Part shown: positions 35,805 to 46,299 of the stretch, piece after piece
Layout: each line of letters begins with the position of its first letter
How positions within the stretch are numbered: the stretch's first letter is position 1
Origin: Lycorma delicatula
Taxonomy: Eukaryota; Arthropoda; Insecta; Hemiptera; Fulgoridae
Length of the DNA: 64,000 nt
Reading direction: 5' to 3'
NCBI RefSeq assembly: GCF_047948215.1
Contig: NC_134455.1
Location: 343,504,997 to 343,568,996, forward strand
Notes under the pieces: generated by a model
What the model was told of the DNA's origin: nothing
What the model saw: the letters and a program-made list of their open reading frames with translations, nothing else
Databases searched by the model: none
Position numbers and translations under genes: made by a program

Positions 35805-36332
35805 CTATTCCTGGACGGAGCTGCGCGAGTGATGGGAGCGGTGCCGTGTGAACGATACACGCAACATTCTATGAAGCCCTTCAAGGTCTGTCCGCGTCCA
35901 ATTTATCACGCCAAAGCTATAGGAAATCAACGGAACGGCAGATATGTTGATGGCCTTTACCTTATTAGAACCACTCGACTGGGAACTCATGACGGCTCTG
36001 GCTTCCTGAAGCCAGAAGTAAGGGGCCTCTTTCGCTCGACTATGGCTAATTCCAATATCCTGCAGGAAACCAAGGTACTTATATGTCTCACCACGCTGCA
36101 TTGCATTCATGAGTGCAGGAGTATCCATCTGCGGCACATCACACGCCTCAATCTGCGACCATTTTCCTCTCTTCATTGCATTGACCCTACACTTGTCAAG
36201 ACCAAAACTCAAGCATATGTCGACACTGAACTTCTCGACTAATTTGACAAGTTGCCGGACCCCTTTTTCAGTGTCAGAAATAAGCTTAATATCATCCATA
36301 TACATGGCTAAAACTGTACTACCCAAGAGCAA
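35805..36332 (-). pseudogene. LINE reverse transcriptase core with intact YMDD
   Basis: A 175-codon frame of the R4-like element. It contains the catalytic YMDDIKLIS motif near its start, the ICLSFGLDKCRVNAMKRGKW segment and TYKYLGFLQDIGISH (motif E region), then LISYSFGVINWTRTDLEGLH. The last is the thumb region typical of R4/Dong-type elements. It is the longest uninterrupted part of this retrotransposon. Confidence 0.88.
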
Positions 36333-37466
36333 AACGCTTCTTGGACTTCTGTAAGATGGAAGACAGAGGGTTCAACGCTAAGCAAAGCCATAGAGAGCTC
36401 AAGGAATCGCCCTCAAAAATGCCTCGGTTGATCTGTGTTACTTCGACCTTAACGGAATACCTTCTGGAATAGTCAACAAAAGATTTGTGCACCACTTACC
36501 CATAACGACACTTAGGCACTCAACTAGAACTGGATCGAATTAGTACAGACGTAAGACCTCTATCATCGAGGAAAGCGGAACCGAGTCAAAGGCCTTCCTG
36601 TAGTCTATACAACCAGTATATAGGCTGCCCCAACTCTTCTTTGCCGTTACAGAGATAACGCTATCAATCACTAGCTGCTCTTTGCAGCCCCTACCACTCT
36701 TACGACACCCTTTCTGTTCCTCAGCCAAGATCTGATACCTCTCAAGATGCTTATTGATCTTGACAGTGAGGACAGAAGTAAAAAGCTTATATACTGTGAC
36801 AGGTAATAGGTCTGTACTTGGACGGGTCTGCTGTCGCAGGAGAAGATTTCGGGATCAGATAGGTCATCCCCTGGGTGAAAAAGGTCGGCATTAGACTTGC
36901 ATTTCCCAAGATGGCAGAGTAAAATTCTGCAAGACGCTTGTGAACAGAAGAAAAGCGCTTGTACCAAAAGTTATGCACTCCATCAATCCCAGGCGCCTTC
37001 CAGTTGCAGGTTTTCTTAACCACCTCCTGTACATCTAGAGTGATTAAATGATCTGCTATTGTCTGGACTCTATCAACTCGTTTTCGTTCTTCACGGATCC
37101 ACGTTGCCCCACTGTTAAGCTGTGAGGAACACGATCAAAGCGGGCCCCAACAACCCAGGACCTCCTCACTAGTAGGGGACGCGTTGGCCTGAGGTTGTTG
37201 CTGAGGTGAAACCTGCAACTGCTTATACAGCTCCTTTTGACTGGTACGGAACAAGTGAGCTTGTTCCCGGCGCATGTTACTCTGCCGATATCGCCGTAGC
37301 CGACATCATAGTATCATCAATCGTTGCTTTAACAAATCCAGGACTTCATGGCCGGTGGTGTTTTCCGGGTTCTCATACGTTCGGATTATCGACTCCGCCG
37401 CCGATCGGATCCTTCTACTAGGGTTAGCAGATGTTAAGAAACTGGACAGACGACCAATCTCTTTCC

Positions 37467-38006
37467 TCAGCTTATCGACTTTCCTACACAGTCTCTCCTC
37501 CCAAGGTGGACGCTGGGGACTCTTACGCATTGCAGGAGCGACGATTCGCGGCCATTCGGTTTGACTGCCTTGATCGCACCGATGTACACTAACTCATGGA
37601 ACTCAATTATGGAGGGTACTAATCTTACTTTTTCTTCAAGAATCTCATTAATAAGTCCCACTATGTTTCTCGTGCCGCAATTAACCCTCAGCCTTGGTAT
37701 ACGCTGTATGATGGTCATACCATCATACAGCATCTCGTTCTCTGCAAATTGATTGGAGAGCGGATTGTCGGTTCTTATCGCTTCTTGTAGAGCACTTTCA
37801 TGTGAAAATGGGCTGGACAACAACCCTAACTCCCTAGAAACATCAGCTCGGATTAACGCCACCACATCCGCAGGAACCCTATTAGACTTAAAAAGGGATG
37901 TGCGCTGATCCTGGATGTTTTGGACAGACTTACATCGTAGCTCAGGGAACTTCTCAACCATCGCTTGGTGCAGCAAAACACTATATGGTTTCATGTCCGA
38001 TTCCAT
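37467..38006 (-). pseudogene. N-terminal region of the R4-like LINE
   Basis: A 179-codon frame with ELRCKSVQNIQDQRTSLFKS, VSRELGLLSSPFSHESALQE and PRLRVNCGTRNIVGLINEIL. The QN--DQR segment resembles the Myb-like N-terminal part of related elements. The natural continuation (APAMRKSPQRPPWEERLCRK) lies in another frame from about 37530, so a single-base shift occurred there. A 12-bp-arm palindrome (37708-37734) sits in the coding region. Confidence 0.8.
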
Positions 38007-38546
38007 TTTTGTTATAGTTAGGTAGGTTCGGTAAAGGAAGGCATTATGTTCATCTGTTCATTTAAACCGCTTCCTACGCCGGGATTCTACAGCACTGGGT
38101 GTCTGAACTTCAGCCACAACAGAAGCCACAGAAGTCGTTCCAGGCCTTGGGGTACCATTAGGTGAGGCGCCGCCACTCGCTCCAGCACCCCTCACCCCAG
38201 ACTGAACATCAAAGGTGTCAGCCCGCAACACCCTACCGCCCCGGTATTTATTCACATCGTTGTACTCCATTAATTTTCAAAACAAATGGGTAACAGGATA
38301 AGCTCCTGCGGGAAAGGCTCTAGAAACGGCCGTCCCTAACATTGGAAACAGACACTGACCAAACGCCTCTCAATCTGGAACTGACGCGTTAGATTTTAAG
38401 TATCTGTTATGGTCCGTCTGTTATGGTAGGCCTTTGAAGAACACCACCTACCCTGTATATCTACAAGGCCTTCCTCTATCCACCACCTTGAGGACGCGCC
38501 CAGTAGGGGGACAGGATCTCCCCCTGGGTTATTGTTATTATTAAAT

Positions 38547-38950
38547 CTATTATTATAAAAATTTGTTATTAATTTAGAATTTTGTTTAAAAAAAATACAT
38601 GTTAAATATATGTAATAGACAATAGATATACAATAATAGATAATAAACAATGTTTAGCGTTCCATATAATAGCATAAAATAGAAAAAATTTGTAAGAAAA
38701 CTCTTACCGGCCCGATTTAATTTATTAAACAACAAATAATCATAAGAATTGTTTTATTTTCGTTAACGTGATATGGATTACATGTAAATGAAATCGGGCT
38801 GGTTAAGAATTTTGTATTTTCTGTTTTATGCTTATTATACGGAACGCTTAAACATTGTTGTTTTATCGTATATCTGTTGTTTATTACATATAATTTAACA
38901 TGTATTTTTTTTAAACAAAATTCTAAATTAATAACAGATTTTGATAATAG
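38547..38950. repeat. Foldback element with about 165-bp inverted arms
   Basis: Arms 38547-38718 and 38791-38950 are inverted copies with few differences, around a 72-bp centre. For example GTTATTAATTTAGAATTTTG at 38565 is matched inversely near 38935, TTTAGCGTTCC near 38652 by GGAACGCTTAAA near 38840, and CCCGATTT at 38711-38718 by AAATCGGG at 38791. No coding capacity. The 5' end of the R4-like LINE lies directly at its left side. Confidence 0.85.
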
Positions 38951-40610
38951 AAATGTAGTGTCTAACCTTTAATTTAACTAAATATTTTATAATTTATTTA
39001 ATTTACAAACCTAAATTTATGTTTATCATTTCATTAAAACCATTATTGTTTTCTATAGCTACTAACTGAGTATGATAATTACTGCTGTAAAATTACTTAC
39101 TGTAAAACAAAATTACCGTCAAAGATAACTTTATTATATTTAAAAAATGTATAACCTTTTCTAAATTTAAACATTAACTGTTTTAGAATATTCCGAGTAA
39201 TAGGCGCAACTATCTCTGTATTAATACGATAGAAATTAAATCAGGTGCGCAGTAGCTGACGCGCAATTTTGTGTACACCGGGGTTATACCCTCTCGCTCG
39301 GCATCTGTTTTATTTCAGGCCTCAACGTAAAGTAGACAGATATTACAGCAAGTTAGGATTTCAAAATTATTTACTTGAAAAGTGAGGCGGCACTCTTCGG
39401 CATAGATCCTTTAACGTAGCTTGATACGGCGTATTCTCAATTAGATAAGAATAACAATTAAGTTGTTAACCGCTATTATTCTTATTTACAGTCATTTTAA
39501 CAGGAAAAAATGCCGGTTGTTGCGTTCTTTATAAAGGCAAGATATGCTGCTGTAGATTACAGAATACAGAGTAAAGTGTACGCTGAGACGGGAGTAATGT
39601 GCGAAATGATTTAAATTGAAAGAAAACTAAATTTATATTGAAGACCTTGAAACGTAAAGCCGATCTGCAGAAATGACGAAAGAAATCCAAACTGATAGGA
39701 CGAGAGTTTGGGGGTAGCCCTAGTTTTTTAGGTTGACGGACTATACCACCCAACTGCTACGGGTGTTATGCTGGTTCCTAGTAGACGGCTTTGATATCGC
39801 GTGTAAGTACTAATTTTATTTCATAAATTGTAAACGTTTCCAGATTTTTTTCATTCTTAAGAATAATAAATTTGTTTTTCAACCGGCTACCTCCATAGTT
39901 GAACTGTTACGTTTTTACTTTATTATATGTCACCGATCAAAAAATGACAGTAATGTCAACTCAAGCAAATTTGCAATCAAGGTTTAATATCGTACCGGTT
40001 TAATTTCTTCATGGTTTTTAAGTTTCATCGTCATTGAAAACCGACCCAAGGCGTAAAAAGAAGTAAATAAATATGAATACGGAATTGTTTAATTTTCGAG
40101 GTAATTAGGTGACAGCAACATTTCAGAATTGGAGTTCTAATGTAACACGAAAGGAGATTCCAATACTTGTAAATAATGAAATTTTTGAGGTTATGGGGGG
40201 GATATTAATATACAATAAAATTTTACTGTTTCCAGACTTCAATAGTAGCGCTGCTTTTTAAAGTGAGCTTTTCTACCCTTTTTTTTAAATTTCAGACTGT
40301 TCTATACATTAATGTTAATGTCCAGTCATTTGTGTTAAAACACAAAATTGTTTACAAATTAATTAAGTTAACTGGATTTAATTTATTGTATAAATTTCGT
40401 GTGTATACGCGCGTGTGCTTTCGTTCGTTAAAATAGTACGTTACAAATCTTTCAAACTGAAATTTTATTTTATACATTTTTAAACAGGTTACGGAGTCAG
40501 ATGATAAAAATAACCGAATTTATGTTTATAAATCCCTGTCCTATAAATATACACTGATTTCATTTATTTTGTTTGTCCTTTTGTATCGGGAGTTGACCTA
40601 GATTGTTAAT
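38951..40610. other. AT-rich intronic sequence, no gene seen
   Basis: Apart from the right arm of the 22-bp inverted repeat, nothing is recognised. Confidence 0.4.
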
Positions 40611-40619
40611 AATACTATC

Positions 40620-40980
40620 GATCGAATAGTATTCGGCTGTTTTTTGGTGGAACGAAGAATGCAGGAAGGCATTAAGGAATCATCGCAGGTCTTTGCGTAA
40701 TTTCAATCGTAAGCCTACAACAGAGATGCTCTGTCGTAGACCTACGACGCTCTACGCTTACCGCAATGCGAGAGCTGTATACCGTCGAGTGTTTCGGTGT
40801 GCTGAGCGGAAATCATGGCTAATCTATGTCGATACCATTTCCCCAACAACTCCATCAACGGTCGTTTGGAGAAAGGTACGGGTCATTGTAGATCAGGACA
40901 ATTTCCACTGCCAGCACTTGATAATATTGATATTTTATTAAGCGGCAAACAACCTATGACAAAACGTTTTGACATGGACA
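40620..40980 (+). pseudogene. Jockey-like LINE linker fragment
   Basis: Translation from about 40640 reads VFWWNEECRKALRNHRRSLR, then NFNRKPTTEML, then AVYRRVFRCAERKSWLIYVD and SPTTPSTVVWRKVRVI. This is the region between endonuclease and reverse transcriptase in Jockey-type ORF2. It is a second, better-preserved copy of the segment at 22690-22760 (TTGTTTGGAGAAAGGTACG versus CGTTTGGAGAAAGGTACGG). Both ends are truncated. Confidence 0.75.
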
Positions 40981-40999
40981 AAGCTTTTTGTTCTCGGTA

Positions 41000-43900
41000 G
41001 AAAAGGGTTGCTGTTCCGTTTCTTCCTGTTGCCCTAAAAACTGTTGCCGCTGAATTGTTTATCTTACATTAATACAAGAATTATATTCACGTAAATTGAA
41101 ACAGGCGTGATTTATACGAGTAACATTGTTCCTTAGCGATTGCAATTAGAACTATTTCGGCTAAAGCTCGGCGGAACGTATTACACCGTTGGATCTTAAT
41201 TGCAAAAGTATATCGGAATATCTTTTGTAACCTTCGATGGAAGATGTCGATCATACGATGTAAGGTGTTCATACATTAGTGAAATTTGTAAAGTTTTTCT
41301 GTATTTAGAATGTGTAAAACTTTTTAGAATATAGTTTTCATTTTTGTTTCGTTCCGCTCTTAATTTTGTTTTGCAGCATTATAATTAAACTGTGGTGTAA
41401 CACTTGATCATAACGTATAAGATTGCTTTATTTTTTTTACGTATAATTATTTTATTTCATCTAAGCTAACGATAATAAAAAATATGTAACAAATTTGAAA
41501 ATTAAAACAGAATGTTTTTTCGTTTTTCACAAGATGTATTTTAGTTGTCATTTTTTACATAAATAAAAATCAAAAAACATGTTCTCTTTCCATTTACCAT
41601 ATGTTGTTATTATGGATTTTCACCTGGTAAAAGCATCATCCACCTATTATTTTAAAAATATATATACATAATTTTAAATATATTGAGAATATATTCAGTT
41701 TAGTCTATTATTTAATTGGAAAAAGTCACAGCATAGATACAAAGGGAATTATTATTATTGGTTTTTGTTTACAAAATGTATGATAAAAGATTAACTATTT
41801 GGATAAATTTCAGTTCAAATATAAATTTTCATAGTTTTGAATGCATTTTTTAAATACTTTTTTTTAAGAAATCTTAATAAAAAATCGTACTTTTCTTCTT
41901 TTGAAAGTTCGTGAAATAACAACTTTTCCCAGCCGATGAAAAAATTCATTAAAAAATGGTTCTAAGTCTGTGCACTAACTTTAACCGCGAGCACAGCGCA
42001 CTTTCGTTATTAATTTAGTCACTGCCCAGCAACTATATTGCAGATTAAACTAGGGATTTTTCTTTGTTTCATTTACTATTTACTCGCCCTCATATGTATA
42101 AAAAAAATATATATATATTTTTTAATGTGTACGTTGCAATCTGTTAATAAGCACACCCCCTCCCCCCGGCCCAATGCGGTAAGGATGATTGTATGACATG
42201 TAAATCATTATAAACTTACAAATTTTTGCAAAAATTGTAAAAAAAATTTAATTTCGTTATAAATATGCTTATAATTTAATTGTCGACTACACCTCTGAAT
42301 TTCTTTTGTAAACTAAGGAAAAAATAGTTTCTATATTTTCACTTTGAAATAACGATTCAGAACCACCTGAATATTTGATAAGGATGAAGTTCATATATCT
42401 TGACGATACCCGTGTTTAACTGCACTACTCTGCCACCTTTATTTTTGTATAATCAGTAGAGAGAAGTAGTAGCGAATAAGGTTGTAGGTTAAAAAATATT
42501 TTTGACCAAGTTTAGGGAATTCTTAATTTGAGTGTTTTAACGGCTCTCTGATGTAGTTTTTCGTGGTGGTATGTAGATCGACAATGAAAAATGTTGATGT
42601 TTTAGAGAGTTTAACTCAGAAACGCTTAAAATTTATTAACTTAGTTTATTAAGAAAAGTGATATCAGCTGATCAAGTGTTCTTAAGTTTAACCAGAATCA
42701 GGTTTGACTGGCGGCAAGAGTCTAGAATTATTATTTCCCCTCTCACTTCAACCTTTTGATTTTCCTTACTAAAATGCGCATATAATATTCCAGGTAAAAA
42801 CCTATCTTCTACTTTTCAATCTTGAATAAAATTTTATTTTATAAAGTACATATTTTTTCTATCCTTTGCGTCAGTAATTTAAAAAAAGTACCAGTAAAAA
42901 ATTAAAACTTATATTTATTTTAAAATACTTAATCTACAACTAATCTAAATAAAATTTTGAGACTTCCTCGTGCAAAAAGTACTGCCGATTAATTGAGCTT
43001 AATTACATGACATTGCACTTCGTAGTGGAATCTTCCTCCACCAAATCAACGCTGATCGGTCTGTACTTTTATCATTAAACGAATTTATCTTCATCAAAGT
43101 AAAAATAGAAGTAATCGAATATGTAATTGGCAGCCATCCTAATCGTTTAATTTGATAAGTATTTACTTTATGAAATATTTGATACAGCTCACTGGCACAT
43201 GCTCCATCGAGGGCAGTTTCACAATCGCTAATTTTAAAACTATGAAACTTCCACCAAAATAAATGTTTATCTCGTACGGCAACACTTAACATTCAGTTCT
43301 GTAAATAAATTTTTATTTTACTGTAACGTAATAAAAAAATCCCGTTTCATCACAGCGTAGAAAACATATAGTTTTAATTTATGATATGAAACATTTATAA
43401 TTACCTAAATTATATCAGTTACCCGCACCTTCAAAGTTGTATTAAGAATTGTATTTTACATTCGCATGAAGATTTACGTGAAATCTATTAAGAGCAAGTA
43501 ATAAGTTTTAAAGTGACGACAGATATGTTTTAAGAGGTAATCTTATCGGCAATGCTTTCACTATTAACAAAAAAAATAAATAATTATAAATTTTCAAATA
43601 AAAGTTATAAATCTTCATGCAAAGTTTCAATTTAAACCGCCAAGTATTGGAGATAAACGTTTTAAACGGCGACATGTACACTTTATTACGTGTAGTTTGA
43701 CTAACGAAAGAACATAAGATGCAGTTTCTGTAATTAATATAAACAAATTATATATAATTAGTAGCAGTTAATCCGATAAATGTCACGAATTTGTAATCTG
43801 AGCACGTATTAATTTACATTTTATATCGCTTAGAAGGTATTAACAATTCCCATATTGGAAGGGTAGTCCTTAAGGAGGGTTGTTATACAATAATACACAG

Positions 43901-44210
43901 TAACAAAAGGAAGAATAAAATATTTATTAAAAAAAAGAAACTAGTTATGTAACAATAGTTGGCTAGGGTTAGTTGCAAATTGTCTTATTACAGCTTCAAA
44001 TAATTGCTCCTTGTTAGCCAAAACAATTGTTCAACCTTTTTTTACCAATGTTATTCCTTAGTCATGTTTTTAATTCGACGAAGGGAAGTGAACGCTCGTT
44101 ATAGTACTTGTGTAGTACTGTGAAAGCAATACCAGCAGAGCCTTTCTAATAAAAGAACAAATAATACATATCAAAAAATTATATATTTATATCAACCCAT
44201 TTATCAACAG
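41000..44210. other. AT-rich intronic sequence, no feature seen
   Basis: The largest quiet stretch of the intron. The antisense frame 42999-43292 is open for 97 codons but has no motif, stop context or neighbour to support it. Confidence 0.4.
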
Positions 44211-44484
44211 ATAGATTTTTTCACTTGCCTATTTTGCAAAAATGAGGTTTTAAGAAACCATAATCGTTTAAAACCTGTTCGTTCTTTTTTAAAACCTCAA
44301 TATGTTTGGAGCTTCCCTGTACCTCATTCCACATTTTGAACCACAATTCCCTTTCTCCTTCAATGCCTTCTAAATTGTAAAAAGTTGCACAAGATGAAGT
44401 ACTTTCACTCAGTTCCTCCAATGAAATACCTTTCATGTTACTCGGATGGAAATTACTCTATGAAATTGCGGGCGATTTGTCTGC

Positions 44485-44552
44485 AGAAAATCTGACTATA
44501 AGTCAGATTTTCTTACATTCCCATCACAAAGATCTTGTGATGGGAATGTAAG
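44485..44552. repeat. Two adjacent snap-back palindromes
   Basis: A 13-bp-arm hairpin (44485-44497 with 44501-44513, 3-base loop) is followed at once by an 18-bp-arm hairpin (44512-44529 with 44535-44552, 5-base loop). Both are perfect. AATGTAAG then repeats once more at 44559-44566. They lie in the decayed end of the hAT remnant and encode nothing. Confidence 0.85.
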
Positions 44553-45889
44553 TAAGGGAATGTAAGTATTCCTTACCTTCTCCAAAATTCAGATGTGTTT
44601 TTGGTTGGATGTTTCTACGCTTCTGTCGGCCAGCAGTGCGAGTGGCGGTTATATCAACATTCAAATGCATTGATAGTTTCGCCTGCTTCTTTTAAATCTG
44701 CAGTCGTAACTTGTTAAGAATAGTTTGAATGTACTGGTTGGCTTTGACTTTATCAAGAGTCTTCAATTGAAGTGCATTTACTATGGGTTCCAGTTAAGCG
44801 AAATGCAGCTGACACAATAAATTATCTGCACGCCGCCTGCATGCATTTGATAAGCATTTATTCTTGTTGCTGCATTTCCCTCTTCTCTAATGCATTAACG
44901 ATATCGTTGAAGTGATCTTTAAAAACACATCTCTTGTCTTTCTCTGACCACCTACCCTCATACAATTTAGGAATGTTAGTAATAAGCTTGCGTCGTAAAA
45001 CGGACTTGCGAAAAAATGTAATTATCTCCTCGATAGTTCAAACGCAGTTTCGAATTTTTGGGAAAACGTTTAAGTCGTTCACGGCTAGGTTAAGCTTGTG
45101 AGAAGAGTGATGGAAGTAGGGGTTTTTTTGTACTTTTGTCTCAAGGTCGCCTGCACACCACCTTCTTTCCCAGACAAGTTGGAACATCCGTCGAAACCTA
45201 GCCCCACACACCTACCAGGGTGGAGGGTTTAAGTATATCGTAAATCGTCAATGGCTTCGGCAATACTCATGGCATTAAATACTTCAAGCTCTACAAAGCC
45301 TAAAAATTCTTCGATTTCGTTGCCCTTTTCATCGAAGAAACGTAATCCAATAGACGGTTGTTCTTTGCCAGAAATATCTGCGGTTTTGTCACCGAAAATA
45401 CTGTAAACGCAAGCTTTTTTATCCCTTGTAATGTGTTTCGTGATTGTAGCGCCACATAGATCAATTATTTAATTTTGGATGGTAGATGATTGGTATGACG
45501 TTTTTCGATCCGTGCTCAAAAACTTGTCTTTTAGTTGTGAATCGCCTCTGAAAGGTAATTAATGTGTGCCGGAAAAAATGATGCAGGAAACAATTGAGGA
45601 CGGTACTTTTTTTGTTAATTTTTTTTCTTGAAGACTGGTGAAGTTGGATGTCCAAAGAAATGCCCGTCATGAACGATTTTGCAGATTCCATAGCAGTCTT
45701 GATGTCCCTGATGCAGTACTTGTGCTTTGCAATAATCGTGCACGTCGTTGTACTTTTCATGGAAAAAGAATCCCAACCATCTCTTATCGTTCTTGCTGAC
45801 AACGGAAACACACAATATTTACAGAAAGCACTTTTGAGTCTCATTGAGAGAATATGCAATGTGAATATGCGTTCCAGCCACTGGTGATT

Positions 45890-45939
45890 CGCCCATCAGG
45901 GCTATGAACGGGGGGGCCACACACCCTCCCTGATGGGCG
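45890..45939. repeat. GC-rich 12-bp inverted repeat in the hAT remnant
   Basis: CGCCCATCAGGG (45890-45901) and CCCTGATGGGCG (45928-45939) with a 26-base loop. The island is notably GC-rich compared with the surrounding transposase sequence and interrupts the zinc-finger region. Confidence 0.7.
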
Positions 45940-46299
45940 GGCGACCGGAAGCGTCACAAGGCGGGGTGTCTTCTCCTACGGGGTTGGATGGTGATTGAAT
46001 TCTCCCTCTTGAGGTATTTTTGCATCTGCTGCAAAATCGTAGTTCTTTGAAGGTACCCAGACATTTTTCAAGAGATGTTTTCTCTTATCAACCGGCATAA
46101 TGCTCGCCAGGCCGACGAATTTTTTAATATTATCTTCATGGCAGTCGTCGTCGTCTTCAATTCACTTTTACTGTATTGCACATTGGTTTGAACCGTAGAA
46201 GAAGGCCTCGCAGTCGTTATGTTTGAACCAGAGGGTACTTCCTTGTACTCATCCTCATCGCTGCTGCTGGAATTTTTTTTTTATTTTAAATTCTTGGTG

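Larger units (their letters stand above)
35690..38290 (-). mobile_element. R4/R2-group LINE, 3'-truncated, frameshifted
   Basis: A single-ORF, non-LTR retrotransposon of the group that normally ends in a restriction-like endonuclease. From the 5' side on the minus strand: MEYNDVNKYRGGRVLRADTF (38270); MESDMKPYSVLLHQAMVEKF with NIQDQRTSLFKSNRVPADVV (38006 on); LRRYRQSNMRREQAHLF and QKELYKQLQ (about 37300-37220); the RT start WKAPGIDGVHNFWYKR (about 36990); CIDYRKAFDSVP (motif A, about 36600); YMDDIKLI (motif C, 36302 on); FGLDKCRVNAMKRGKW; and RGGRGVVDLR-like residues near 35730. Coding sequence stops being recognisable at about 35690, before the Cys-His and endonuclease domains. Frame changes near 37530, 36900 and 36700 make it inactive. 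Confidence 0.85.
35297..39339. repeat. 22-bp perfect inverted repeat bounding a 4-kb block
   Basis: The 22 bases at 35297-35318 (start CTGTCTACTTTACG) are repeated perfectly in inverse at 39318-39339. Similarity continues a little inward (GAAGTAAACGATCTGC versus inverse TGAAATAAAACAGATGC). The block encloses the R4-like LINE and the foldback. No target duplication is visible, so whether these are true transposon ends is open. Confidence 0.55.
44220..46290 (-). pseudogene. hAT transposase remnant, TTF-zinc-finger (ZMYM1-like) type
   Basis: Minus-strand order from 46290: an acidic start (SSSSDEDEYKEVPSGS), then TVQTNVQ and a degenerate leader. Next is a TTF-type zinc-finger region near 45850-45760 (KSAFCKYCVFPLSARTIRDG, WDSF), then DIKTAMESAKSFMTG. 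The catalytic region reads VYSIFGDKTADISGKEQPSI at about 45420-45370, followed by LRFFDEKGNEIEEFLGFVEL and GRCVGLGFDGCSNLSGKEGG, then VQATLRQKYKK. These match the DUF4371/hAT proteins often annotated as zinc finger MYM-type protein 1-like. Many stops. Palindromic scars occur at 44485-44552 and 45890-45939. The C-terminal dimerisation domain was not seen. Confidence 0.8.

Noticed and set aside
35739..36242. 167-codon + strand frame
   Set aside because: Antisense to the R4-like reverse transcriptase, whose minus-strand frame has the YMDD and motif E residues.
37708..37734. 12-bp-arm palindrome as a repair scar
   Set aside because: It lies in an R4-like coding region that still fits the family's residues, so chance is sufficient.
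42999..43292. 97-codon minus-strand frame as a gene
   Set aside because: No motif, no neighbouring transposon or exon context, and size is within chance for this length of DNA.
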